This document shows positions 22,748-33,332 of a stretch of DNA of 64,000 nucleotides, piece after piece (the first letter of the stretch is position 1; every line of letters begins with the position of its first letter). Position numbers and translations under genes: made by a program. The stretch comes from Dastarcus helophoroides (Eukaryota; Arthropoda; Insecta; Coleoptera; Bothrideridae): positions 21,189,004-21,253,003 of the forward strand of contig CM053336.1 in assembly GCA_028583605.1 (NCBI GenBank), given 5' to 3'. The notes under the pieces are model-generated. The model was not told where the DNA came from. It was given only the letters and a program-made list of their open reading frames with translations, and did no database searches.

Positions 22748-24379
22748 GTAAGTGTGTTGTAAATATCAAGTGTGTAGAAAACGTTTTCTAATTTAGTGTG
22801 CTGCTGTCATTCTTTAAACATGTTTACCAGTGGCGAGCATGCAATGAAGGCAAAAAGGCATTACCTACCCTAGCAAAATCAGAAAAAAAAATGATTACTC
22901 CTAAATAAGATTAACTTTTCTGGGGACACAGTATTTCACTTTATTAATACTATGTTTCCGTTTTCGATCATTAAAAAAGGGTACAAACTTTTAAAATTAA
23001 TTCAAAGTTGCAAAGTTAACACGAATACAGTAATATTCCAGTGAACAGTCACACTCCATCACAATATTCCCCTGTAGGTGGCCCATAAGCCAAAGGCATA
23101 ATTTTAATCATTATTTATTAACAAATGATTATCTTTTTTTTTGTTGAAAATTTAACGATTTAATTCAAATACTCGCCAATCACACAAAAATCAATATTTT
23201 TAAAATTCCCTACGTATTTCTCTAGCTATAAGCATGTACAATAAGCGTTTTTTTTTCTAAATGCAAATTTGCAGCAGCTACACTGCGTGCCGCAGAGTGC
23301 CTCAAATTCTACGTGCCCCGCGAAAATGGCCGGGGTGCTGTCATTTTTGAATATTTTTTTATAATAATTTTCTATTTTGTTACTGTTGGAAATCACGTTC
23401 AAAACGTGAGAACAAAAATCTATCGGTACTTATTTTAAAGTAAAATATTAGACACCCTCGAATGCTTTATGGGTTTCGCTGTATCTTTTACGAACTGAAA
23501 TCTGATACGGGTACTTCAACTTATTTGGAACACTCTTAAGTGGATGATTAGTTCCAAGAACGCTGGTCAGTCCCTTTTCTGAATATAGGTTTTAAGGCAT
23601 TAGCGTTGACATGTGTATTAGCAGTGTATCATGAAATAAACCAGATGTATTTGAAAGTATTATGAAAAGCTTCTTTTTCGACTAGAAGTTGAGAATATAA
23701 TTTCGTCGCGACAACACACACCTTCCGAGACCTCTTGAATAAATAAAGTCTCGATAATTAAAGTGTGGTGTTTCATTGAAATAAATCGTTCATACACACC
23801 CCATTTCCAATAGTTACTTAAATATACGCTAAATAACTTCCTCCAATATTTAAATTTTATTACCTTTCCTTCCACCCGAAAAAAAATGACAAAAAAACAC
23901 GTTTTTTTGGGCTGTTACAGTGGTGTTACTCCTTAGCCAAAACTTTCAAAAATTTTGAAATTTTTAGCAAAATTTCCAGAAAAAAATTAAATTGTTGGGT
24001 TAAGTTTAATATTTCTAAATTAAGGTACAAAGTCTGAAAACTCTTCTGTTAAATTTTGAACTTCTTTTTTCGAAATTTTGATTATTTCATCAAAATCTTA
24101 ATTTAAAACTTCAGCTGAACTAGAGGTGGTCTTTTGGTGTTAAGGTTTTTATGAATATTTCAAGTTCAAATTTGAAATTTCTAAACCCGAAATTAATATT
24201 TGTTTTTTTTTAAAGTTCAGATTTTTCTTGAAATTTGAGCCCAAATTAAAGTAAAAATTCAAAGTTTCAGCTTGCAATTTTGAAACCTGAAAAATAGAAA
24301 ATATTTTCCTTGAAATTTAGGCAAGGTCTCAGTAGTTATGTGTTGTAATACGGAGAAAAAAAGAATATAACATTTTCTA

Positions 24380-24573
24380 AATTATGTTTGAAAATCAATT
24401 TTTAATTCGAAAAACTGTTGAGAAATCACAAAATGAGTCACCCGGAACTGAACCAAAAATCGGAAAAAACCGTTATTTTTGTCGGAACGAAAACCGAAAC
24501 TGAACCGATATAATTTTTTTGCCGGAACAAAAACCGAAAACCGAAACGAAAAAAATAGCAGTTCGAAGCTCTG
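24380..24573 (-). mobile_element. truncated inverted end of the 51086-54934 hAT-like family
   Basis: The segment is the reverse complement of the first 190 bp of the element at 51086: gagtcac.cgga.ctgaacc, ccgttatttttgtcggaac, ccgaaaaccgaaacg, and finally gttcgaagctctg (terminal form gttcgaagccctg). Its subterminal ccgaaaa/ccggaa words are repeated as in the longer copy. The inner boundary is unclear. Confidence 0.65.
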
Positions 24574-24574
24574 A

Positions 24575-25065
24575 CAAGAAAAGGTCGCGAAGTGTCCGGC
24601 GCCGATTTTGTTAATTTTTGGATATGTTTTAAAGGACCAAAATCTAAGAGACACGTATTTTTTTTTATCGGCTGATAAACGGTTTTAAGGGTAGTTTTAC
24701 CCCCTCAAAGTTGGGGCAAAAAATGCAGATTTTGCTGTTTCTCACATACCAAAAATGATATTCGAGTCGTTTCTTTTTTCAAAAGTTTTGTTTTGACGAG
24801 AAATAAAAGAAAAAAAAATTTCAAAATTTTCCCACCCCCCTCATGGGGGCAAACTACCCCATTTAGAAGTTTTTTAATCATAAAAATGGTAATTACGTCA
24901 GCAAAATTTTGAAAAAAATATATGTTATTTTATACACCAAAACTAATTTTACCTGTTTTTGGATTTTGTCGAAAAAAATTTTTTTGGGGGTAAACACCAC
25001 TTATACGAATACGTATATGATAGGATGTATTTTTATGATTTTTGTTTTATTTTTTTTTCTGAAGC
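24575..25065 (+). mobile_element. single-arm copy of the foldback element
   Basis: The sequence follows the left arm of the 26930-29557 element closely: caag.aaaggtcgcgaag, tgtccggcgccgattttg, aagagacacgtattttt, ccccctcatgggggcaa, gggggtaaacaccactta. It ends at ctgaagc, where homology stops abruptly at a non-LTR retrotransposon fragment. The bases before it are TGA, as before the complete copy. The second arm is absent. Confidence 0.75.
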
Positions 25066-25262
25066 TTGACACAATGAGGACTTCTGTCTACGGAAGCTCT
25101 TTTTTCTATAGAATTTCCAAGCTATGGAACTCGTTACCGAACGAAATTTTCCCCAAAAATTACAACCTAGCCTTGTTTATGAAGGCGGTTGATCGGCATC
25201 TATCCTTGTTTCCGCATCCTACTCGCGGTGCTTTGCGAGTGGATTGAACATAAAAAAAATAA
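25066..25262 (+). pseudogene. 3' fragment of non-LTR retrotransposon reverse transcriptase
   Basis: The open frame reads DTMRTSVYG, FFYRISKLWNSLPNEIFPK, LALFMKAVDRHL and stops at 25245-25247. It is the C-terminal tail of a non-LTR retrotransposon ORF2 protein, followed by an A-rich stretch (aaaaaaaataaatgagg) that may be the element's 3' end. It is sister to the minus-strand fragment at 14000-14128. No catalytic domain remains, as expected of a 5'-truncated insertion. Confidence 0.65.
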
Positions 25263-25515
25263 ATGAGGTCCATTCACCATTGATTTTTTAGGCGTTTCGA
25301 AAGTAGAATTTAACACTAAAAGATTTTTCCTTAATTGTAAAATCAAATCAATAAAATATTTGTTTAAGGTTATGTTTGTCTGTTTAAAATACAGATCAAG
25401 TAAGGAACATACGTTAACATGACGAACAATGGTAGTAGCACACTAGATTAGAGAATTTTTTTGTACACACGGTATCAGGGGCGAGCTCCCCAATGTACTA
25501 ATGGGTAATTTTTAG

Positions 25516-25713
25516 CACACAGGTCTGATGCATTCGAAGCCGAAGGCCCCCAGAGATGGTTCAGCTCATCCTGTACGCGACGGCAGCTCGGACACTCAGT
25601 ATTACCATACAGTTACCGCAGCTTCATCAAGCAGAAGCCCGATGACCAAAGTGATGGACATCTTCAGGAATAGGTCTCATGGTACAGGTTCCTCCAACGA
25701 CGATCGAAGAAAG
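25516..25713 (+). CDS. internal coding exon B of the same gene (probable AMPK gamma, SNF4Agamma-like)
   Basis: A 198-bp exon of 66 codons, phase 0 at both ends, between acceptor ggtaatttttag and donor aaag|gtaagttt. The peptide runs HTGLMHSKPKAPRDGSAHP, then QYYHTVTA and SPMTKVMDIFRNRSHG, ending DDRRK. It joins in frame to exon A (...SAML + HTGL...). An alternative AG at 25521-25522 would break the frame, which is why 25516 was chosen. The RDGSAHP...QYYHTVTA...PMTKVMD.FR.RS pattern resembles the extension of insect AMPK gamma subunits as I recall it. This is not confirmed by search. Downstream exons are not visible in the remaining 38 kb on this strand. Confidence 0.72.
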
Positions 25714-26203
25714 GTAAGTTTGCTTTTTTTTGTATTTTTGGTGCCTCTGCTATTTTTTTTTGAATTTTTGTTGTCTCTCAGCGGCAGTTTATGTGTAGCA
25801 AGATTTTACAGTAAAGAATTATTATTTTGACGGTTCTTCACGTAAACGATAAATTTTGGAAGTTTTTGGAAATATTCAAGTAATTCAATGATATTATTTA
25901 AATATTGTAACTTAGTAGTTCTTGTTGATATATTCCTTTTCATTTTGTTGACATCATTTTCAAAAATAAATATAATGTTGGAATGCGGGATTTCGGACCA
26001 GGAGACAATTATGTAATCTTTTTTAGGCTCGGTGAGCGATTTTTAATATGGTTTCACTTCAAAGAGTTTGAACAAAACATCATTTTGGAACCTGCTCGAA
26101 CTCTTTAAAGTTACCTTTATTCGAACTGATTTTATAAAGGAGAAAGTGTTTTCAATCGACGCTAATTTGCAACAATCTACTATATCTGGTTCTTAATTAA
26201 GAC
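25714..26203 (+). other. intron sequence downstream of exon B
   Basis: Begins with the exon B donor gtaagtttg. Unique AT-rich DNA without satellite or open frame. It ends with attaagac (26196-26203), the left copy of the target duplication of the hAT element. Confidence 0.6.
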
Positions 26204-26747
26204 TAGTGATGTGCCGGATATCCGTATCCGTATCCGTATCCGCGGATATCCGAGGGAGAAAAAAGATCCGTATCCTTATCCGTATCCGTTAGTTTTTGGC
26301 GGATCTTTTACGGATCTTTTCCCTTATTAATTTTTAATTCATAGATTACATTTTATATATAGGTAACAATGAAAAACTGTTAAATTCCATTCAGATTATT
26401 TTTTATTTCTTAAAATCGTATTTGGCACCTTTATATTTCAAACATTTATCGCAGTGAGTACCAAACCAATAATACGTAACTCAAAGGTACTAAATCAATT
26501 ATCTTTATAATGAGATAAATTGAGTTTAAATCTTTGTGTTAAGCTTAATAAAATAATGAAATATTTAAGTATTATAGAAAGTTATAAGATCACTTTTATA
26601 ACGAGAAAAAAAACAAAACTTAAATCTTCGTAATAATTCAAATTCAAATTAAATGATTATTTTAATTAGGTAAATTAATACTGCGTTACATACAAAGTGT
26701 TAACATTAGATTAAAAACACAGTGACAATTAGAGGAATTTAAAAAAT

Positions 26748-26928
26748 TTAAAAGACATAATTAAAATTTAGTAATGGTAAATTGTATTTCAAAAAGAGTA
26801 ATTTGGCAGCTTTGTCCCCCAAAAGTCTGTTACGATGTGGTTCATAAACAATTCCTGCTGCACTAAAAAATTGCTCACTTGGAACGCTTGCCGCAGGTGA
26901 TGATAAATATGTGCGAGCAATGTGACTG
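26748..26928 (-). pseudogene. hAT transposase, C-terminal dimerisation domain (separated fragment)
   Basis: The minus-strand frame entering from the insertion point reads SHIARTYLSSPAASVPSEQF, FSAAGIVYEPHRNRLL and AAKLLFLKYNLP, with a stop at 26748-26750. This is the conserved hAT C-terminal dimerisation domain (..SSVPSE..FS.AG.....R..L......LLFLK.N). It is cut off from the rest of the gene by the 2.6-kb foldback insertion. Removing that insertion and one TGA copy gives a continuous frame from FGGL into SHIARTYL, which fixes the insertion boundaries. Confidence 0.88.
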
Positions 26929-26929
26929 A

Positions 26930-29557
26930 CAAGGAAAGGTCGCGAAGTGTCCGGCGCCGATTTTGCTAATTTTTGGATATGTTTTAAAGGAGCAAAATCT
27001 AAGAGACACGTATTTTTTTTTATCGGCTGATAAACGGTTTTAAGGGTAGTTTTACCCCCTCAAAGTTGAGGCAAAAAATGCAGATTTTGCTGTTTCTCGA
27101 ATACCACAAATGATATTCGAGTGGTTTTTTTCCAAAAGTTTTGCTTTGACGAGAAATGAAAGAAAAAAAATTTTTCAAAATTTTTCCACCCCCCCTCATG
27201 GGGGCAAGCTACCCCATTTAGAAGTTTTTTAATCATAAAAAGGGTAATTACGTCAGCAAAATTTTGAAAAAAATATATGTTATTTTGTACACCAAAACTA
27301 ATTTTACCTGTTTTTGGATTTTGTCGAAAAATATTTTTTTGGGGGGTAAACACCACTTACACGAATACGTATTGATAGGATGTATTTTTATGATTTTTGT
27401 TTTATTTTTTTTCTGAAGCAAAGTATTTCGACGAAAAACTAAAAAAATAATTTTTTAAGATTTTTTCGGTGACCCCTCATCCCCACTCTCCACCCTTCCC
27501 TTATAGGAGGGTAAGCTACTTACTTAAAAAACCGGAAAATTCGAGATTATTATGATCGCTTTACTGTCTCTATACACCAAAAGAAAAGTTTACCAAATTT
27601 TTTTAACCCTACCCCTCCTAATAGGGGTAAGTTACCCCTTGTGAAATTTTTAATTAACAAGAAAATAGTCATTATAACAGCTAAATTTTGAAAAATAAAT
27701 GTTATTTTATACATCAAAATTAATTTTACTTTTATTTGGGTTTTGGTGAAGGAAAATATTTTGGGGGTAAACACCCTTTAGGTTAAACACGTGTATAATA
27801 GGATGTATTTCAATGTTTTTTAATTCGTTTTTTATCTGAAACAAAGTATTTCAACGAGGAATTAGCAAATTAATTTTTTTGAACTTTTCCAGTCACCTCT
27901 CTTCCCCTCTCTCCACCTTTTCTTACCAGAGGGTGAGTCATCTACTTAAAAAATCGGAAAATTCGAGATCATTACGATCTCTTTTTATACACCGAAAAAA
28001 ATTCTAAACTTTGCACCTTCGCAAGGGGCTAAAGTACCCCTTTCTGAGGTTTTTAAGTATTCAAAAAATTGTCATTATAACAGCAAAATTTTGAAAAAAA
28101 ACACTATATTTTATATACCAAAACTTATTTTATTGAATTTTTTGGGGGTTTGTCGAAGAAAAATTTTTGGGGGTAAACACCCTTTAGAGCAAATACGTAT
28201 ATAAAATATCTATATATAAACCGCGGTCAGTTGTCTGAACTATATAAAAATTTAGAAGTTTTGTATATTACATATACCTACACGAGTAATGTGGGAATTT
28301 ACCAAAACATTTAAGTGTATATTATTATGGTGGTAAAGATATTCGTCTCTTTTTTTCCTGGAACGAAATATTTTAACAAGAAACAATAAAAATAATTTTT
28401 CCGAATTTTTCCAGCCACACCTCGCGTCCTATTTCTGTCAGAAGGATAAGTCACCTGGGATGGGAAATGCAAAAATTTAAAACCTTTCTAAACTCTGTTT
28501 TGTGGTATCTAGAGAGACAGCAATGATCTCGAATTTCCAGTTTTTCAAGTAGATAACTAACTAGCTCACTCTACTGGTATGCCAAGACAAAGGATGGGAA
28601 CGGTAGAACCAAAATTTAAAAATAATATTTTTCTACCTTCTTTAAAAAACTTCGTTTGAAAAATAACGAACCGAAAATTATACAAATATATCTCCTATAT
28701 TTGCGTTAAAGGGTGTTCACCCCAAAATATTTTCCTTCACCAAAACCCAAATAAAAGTAAAATTAATTTTGATGTATAAAATAACATTTATTTTTCAAAA
28801 TTTAGCTGTTATAATGACTATTTTCTTCTTAATTAAAAATTTCACAAGGGGTAATTTACCCCTATCAGAAGGGGTAGGGTTAAAAAAATTTGGTAAACTT
28901 TTCTTTTGGTGCATAGAGATAGTAGAGGGTTCATAATAATCTCGAATTTTCCGGTTTTTTAAGTAGGTATCTTACCCTCCTATAAGGGAAGGGTGGAGGG
29001 TGGGGATAAGGGGTCACCGACAAAATCTTAAAAAATTATTTTTTTAGTTTCTCGTCGAAATACTTCGCTTCAGAAAAAAAATAAATTAAAAATCATAAAA
29101 ATACATCCTATCATATACGTATTCGTGTTAAGTGGTGTTTACCCCCCAAAAAAATATTTTTCGACAAAATCCAAAAACAGGTAAAATTAGTTTTGGTGTC
29201 TAAAATAACATATATTTTTTTCAAAATTTTGCTGACGTAATTACCATTTTTATGATTAAAAAACTTCTAAATGGGGTAGTTTGCCCCCACGAGGGGGGTG
29301 GAAAAATTTTGAATTTTTTTTTCTTTTATTTCTCGTCAAAACAAAACTTTTGGAAAAAGAAACGACTCGAATATCATTTTTGGTATGTGAGAAACAGCAA
29401 AATCTGCATTTTTTGCCCCAATTTTAAGGGGGTTAAACTACCCTTAAAACCGTTTATCAGCCGATAAAAAAAAATACGTGTCTCTTAGATTTTGGTCCTC
29501 TAAAACATATCCAAAAATTAGCAAAATCGGTGTCGGACACTTCGCGACCTTTCCTTG
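26930..29557. mobile_element. foldback element nested in the hAT transposase
   Basis: The left end CAAGGAAAGGTCGCGAAG and right end CTTCGCGACCTTTCCTTG are inverted. The complementarity continues inward for about 870 bp on each side (26930-27800 against 28690-29557), leaving a central spacer of about 890 bp. The 3-bp duplication TGA flanks it (26927-26929 and 29558-29560). Arms contain internal tandem units of about 410 bp; the gggggtaaacaccctt and cgacgaaaaactaaaa neighbourhoods recur. Open frames in the arms are mirror-image, Phe/Lys-rich and not convincing genes, so the element looks non-autonomous. A single-arm relative is at 24575-25065. Confidence 0.85.
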
Positions 29558-30789
29558 TGAGACCTCCAAACTTTTTACTGTTAATCTGCCAATACTTTAG
29601 CTGATCCCTGATCTCTTGGTAATCTTTTTTCTGACATATATTCTATAAGTAAATTAGCTTTCGTATCTGATATTTGATTTTCAGATTGCTCATGGTCATC
29701 ATCACTATCTAACATATTAGCAATAGACTCTCCTAGACTCTGGCAATGTTCTTTTCTGACAGTAATTGGTTTGTCTTCAGTACTTATTGTAGTTGCTGTG
29801 AGATTTACTCCGGTTTCTAAATCTGTAAGCAATTTCCATTTTATTTCTTTTATGAGAATATCACTGAAGAATTTACCTTTGTACCGTGGGTCTAAAAATG
29901 TGGCTACTTGAAACAAAAAATTTTTATCAATTTCAGAAAAACGATAATCTAATTCATTCTTCAAAGCAGACACAAAATCAAGAACGGCGGATACACCGAT
30001 ATTGAGATTTTCTTGAATCTCGTCATAAATTTTATTCAATGCTCGTACTAGAGGAATAACCTCAGATATACATGTGTTTTGTGAGCTCAATTTTTTTGTA
30101 ATGTCTTCCAGAGGCTTCATCACATTTACTAATTCGTGAATTAAAATCCAGTCATCGGCATCAAATTGTTCTATTTTATTATTAGAAGAATAAAGCGACA
30201 ACGAATCCTTGATGCATTCAAGTCGTTCCAACATGTAATAGCTGGAATTCCAGCGTGTCGACGAGTCTTGTAAAACTTTTAAAACTTTTTGATTGAGTCG
30301 AACTTGTATTTTTTCTAATTCTTGCTTTGCCATTGTGGAATGGTTGAAATGTCCTGCAATTTTCCTACATTTTGTAAGTATCATGGAGATTGTATCAACT
30401 TTTTTAATAGCTTCTTTGACCACCAAATGTAACTGATTTGCTGTACAGTCGATATTATGTATTTCAGATAAATAACAGGCGCGCTTCATATTGGATCCCC
30501 CATCTCTTACCATGCAGTGCACATTTTGTTTCAGAATTCCCCATTCTTCTAACATATTTTCAAATGTTTGCGAAATATAATCTCCCGTGTGACGTTCTTC
30601 AAGGACTTCCGCTTTCAAAACGAAATTTTTTCGTTGAAAATCTTTGGTAATACCATGACATGTTAAAGATAACAATGAAACTCCTGATGAAGATTCTGAC
30701 CAGATATCTGATGTGAAGGAAACTTTCTCAAAATCTTGTAACATGTTTTTTATTTTTGATGACACTATCGTAAAGCTCGCTGCAAACAA
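29558..30789 (-). pseudogene. hAT transposase, central catalytic part
   Basis: A 402-residue minus-strand frame (29581-30789) with the hAT catalytic landmarks: FTSDIW (Asp28), VRDGGSNM (Asp96), the STRWNSSYYMLERL block (Arg-Trp 179-180), a PLEDITKKLS block with Glu228, and FLDPRYK (300-304). Near 29600-29613 a one-base shift makes the frame read GSAKVLAD-stop. The neighbouring frame instead continues with the expected LKYWQINSKKFGGL up to the foldback insertion. The N-terminal part lies in another frame upstream. The transposase is therefore a pseudogene, presumably once a cut-and-paste enzyme acting on the element's own inverted repeats. Confidence 0.9.
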
Positions 30790-31279
30790 GGTCCGTAAAA
30801 TATTTTCTCCCTTTTAGAACATAATTTCGAACAATGTGGTCCATCAATCGTCGGAACCCTAATTCTTCTACGTGTTGAAAAGGTAAACCTGATAAAGCTA
30901 ACATTTCAGCAATCAAATAATCAATTTTTATTGATTTGGGGTTTGTATTATCCCACATTTTAACTTTTTCCATGTATTCTTTGAAAAAGGTTTGTTTAAA
31001 TTCTCTTTTTACCGTTTGTAAAGACGTTCCCGGGCGTGATATTTCATCGCTAGTCTTCTTAGCGTAGTCTTCTTTACAGAATAAATCATATTCTTGAGGA
31101 TGTTTTCTCTGTAGATGATTTTTTAAAGAAGTTGTGCCTTTACCCTTACGAGAATACTTTCCGTCACAAATTTTACACTTCGCACATTCATCATCTATAA
31201 TCACATAATAATTCCAAATTACACTACTAAACTTCTTTGTAGACATTTTTTTTAACTCATGTAACAAAATCAAACACAA
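30728..31279 (-). pseudogene. hAT transposase, N-terminal BED zinc-finger part
   Basis: A 183-residue minus-strand frame. A BED finger is visible as CKIC (35-38) and H55/H60, giving C-X2-C-X16-H-X4-H with the usual aromatic IWNYY block ahead of it. The next conserved stretch, GRKYFTDLVCSELYDSVI, should run directly into SKIKNMLQDFEKVSFTSD. That segment lies in a different frame, so there is a frameshift at about 30730-30765. The true start could be the second Met (31246), 12 residues in. The finger would bind the element's termini. Confidence 0.88.
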
Positions 31280-31583
31280 ACGTTATCTATGCTACCCAGT
31301 GTCACACTAAACTAAAAACAAAACAAAAGAAAGACCTGCGCAATGCAAATCAAAACATGTCCTGCCTATCACACAAAACGTCAAATGGCGTCAACTACCG
31401 TTTCAAGGTCTCGCGCAGACAATACGAGTACAGTACGCGGCGGTAAATATTGCACATCGATCTTTGGAAAGAGAAGATCCGTATCCGTATCCGTATCCGC
31501 GGATCTTGAGACCAAATATCCGTATTCAGATCCGTATCCGCGGATATACATTTTTAACGATCCGGCACATCACTAATTAAGAC

Positions 31584-31730
31584 TTCATACAAATTTAAAC
31601 AAAACAAACTGATCTGCAATTTAACCAATTTAAAAACTCTTTAATTTTGGATAGCTTTTCCGTGGTCTTGAACGCAATAGTCATTTAAATCCCTAAACGA
31701 AGTCGCGGGTAATAGCTGGTAAAAATCGAT
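31584..31730. other. unique DNA right of the hAT element
   Basis: Short unique stretch following the right target duplication. Nothing coding is seen, and the satellite resumes near 31730. Confidence 0.35.
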
Positions 31731-33057
31731 TTTCTCTCAAAATTTTCACTTTCTTATTTGTAAAATTCGACATTTTCATAGTAAGTCCAAACTATGAAAA
31801 AAAGGCGAAATTTGGAACAAGGTGAAAATTCTGAAATATGCTAGAATTTAAGCCTTTAATGTCCAATTGTAGTTATAGGTACCCTCGGTTTTTATTTAAT
31901 TTCTTCGCATGTATTACTATTCTTTGCCAATTTGACTTGTTGGAACACAGGAGGACCTTATATGTAAGGTATTTCTATCTTCCGATAAGTCAAATTGTCA
32001 AAAAAGTAATACATGCACAGAAATTAGATAAAAACTGATAAATACTTATAAGTACCGTCGGGCAATAAAAGGAAATCTTAAAATGTCGAAGAATCGAAAT
32101 TTTTTAAAAAACTTCAGAAAAAAGTTGAAACTATGTTAAAAAAAAATCAACAGTTCGAGAAAAATTCAAAATGTTTGTAAAAAATTGATTTTTTTCCAAA
32201 TTTACAACACTCGAATTTTTCAAAAAAGTGAAATTTTATGAGAAAATTGAAGTTTTGATGTCGAAATTTTCAAGAAAATAAAATTTTTCAAAAGAATCGA
32301 AATTTAGATACAAAAAGGTTAAAATTTTAAGTCAATTTTAAAAAATTAATTTTCAAAAACAATTTTAAATAAAAATCAATTTTCAAAAACAATTTTAAAT
32401 AAAAATCAAGCGGTTAAGTCAAAACTTTGAGTTAACGCTTTTAAAAAAGTGGAATGTTAAAAAAAATTGAGTTTAACAAATCAAAATTTCGAGAAAAAAT
32501 CAAAATTTACCAAAAAAGCCGAAATTTTCAAAAGCAGAATTTTTAATAAAAGCCAAAACATTCAACAGATGTTTTAAAAAAAGTAGAAATTTGCAAAATC
32601 TCAAAATTTTGATAAAAGTAGAAGTTCTGATAAAATTGGTGATTTAAAAAAAAAGTCGAAATTTAAAAAAAGCCTAAAATTTTCAAATAATATTAAAAAA
32701 TCGACATTTTAGAAAAAACAAAATTTTCAGAAAAATTCTGAAAAAAAGTCGAAAATTTTCGTTTTATAGAATTCGTTTAGAATTTAAAAATTCTTAATTT
32801 TGAAAATTAGATTCTTTCAAAAATTAAAAAATTTCTGGAACAGGCGAATTTTTCAAAAAGTTCAAAATGGTAAAAATTCGAAATTTCGAGAAACATTTCA
32901 ATTTTAAAAAAATATCGAAGAAAAATTCTTCAAAAAAGTCGAAAATTTTCGTTTTATAGAATTCTTCAAAATTTAAAAATTCTTAATTTTGAAAATTAGA
33001 TTCTTTCAAAAATTGAAAAATTTCTGGAACTTTTCAAAAAGTTAAAATTATAAAAAT
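31731..33057. repeat. satellite block with a 190-bp tandem duplication
   Basis: Plus-orientation satellite, with a unique-looking interval at 31840-32070 (no gene recognised). A segment starting gtcgaaaattttcgtttt and containing attagattctttcaaaaatt occurs at 32748 and again at 32938. The solo LTR at 33063 lies just beyond the second copy, and homology to the first copy resumes after it (aaacatttcaatttt). Confidence 0.75.
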
Positions 33058-33062
33058 TCGTC

Positions 33063-33327
33063 TGTTAGCTATCTAAGATATTTAGTGTAAGAAATGGTCA
33101 GATCGCCACTTGACCACCGGAAGCATGTGGACTGACCAGCGACCCTATTAGAACAATAGAACACATGTGGGGTAAAACTTGGTGTTTTGAAGTAGTCTGT
33201 AGGTTTTGTACAAAAGAATTGCATCCCAGATCTCGGCGATGTCAGTTCACTTAATAAACGTAGTTAAGTTTACATAAAACGCGTTTCATTTATCGGAGCT
33301 ATCAAGACCTGACAGTGATCCCGAACA
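33063..33327. mobile_element. solo LTR with 5-bp target duplication
   Basis: A 265-bp non-satellite segment starts TGTTAGC and ends CCGAACA, so the ends are inverted (TGTT...AACA). It is flanked by TCGTC on both sides (33058-33062 and 33328-33332). An aataaa lies at 33253-33258. The surrounding satellite matches its own upstream duplicate (32876-32920) across the insertion, so the boundaries are exact. A 5-bp duplication suits Copia, BEL/Pao or some Ty3 elements; there is no internal region to decide. Recombination between two LTRs would explain the solo state. Confidence 0.85.
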
Positions 33328-33332
33328 TCGTC

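Larger units (their letters stand above)
22748..25515 (+). other. intron between exons A and B, with transposon remnants
   Basis: A 2768-bp intron with a gtaagtgtg donor and an aatttttag acceptor. It holds, in order, a CAGTGGCGAGC-starting stretch near 22831 that may be a hAT end, unique AT-rich DNA (22900-23930), an inverted truncated hAT end, one arm of the foldback family and a non-LTR retrotransposon tail. The stretch 23281-23345 is unusually GC-rich for the window (tgccccgcgaaaatggccgg) but has no open frame. Confidence 0.7.
26204..31575 (-). mobile_element. complete degenerate hAT transposon
   Basis: The termini TAGTGATGTGCCGGAT and ATCCGGCACATCACTA are perfect 16-bp inverted repeats. 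They are flanked by an exact 8-bp duplication, attaagac, at 26196-26203 and 31576-31583. Both ends carry clusters of a tatccg word and its complement (26219-26300 and 31477-31555). These subterminal repeats are likely transposase-binding sites, as known for hAT elements. The transposase lies on the minus strand and is inactivated by two frameshifts and by a nested foldback element (26930-29557). Without that insertion the element would be about 2.7 kb. Confidence 0.92.

Noticed and set aside
22831..23345. Possible CAGTGGCG-type MITE
   Set aside because: The left end is hAT-like, but no inverted partner or target duplication could be found downstream.
25521..25527. Alternative acceptor for exon B at 25522
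   Set aside because: Starting at 25523 would leave two extra bases before the frame and would not join in phase with exon A, which ends in phase 0.
27060..29467. Open frames in the foldback arms that look like a conserved small protein
   Set aside because: They occur in both inverted arms because the DNA is duplicated, and they lack a start context or domain.
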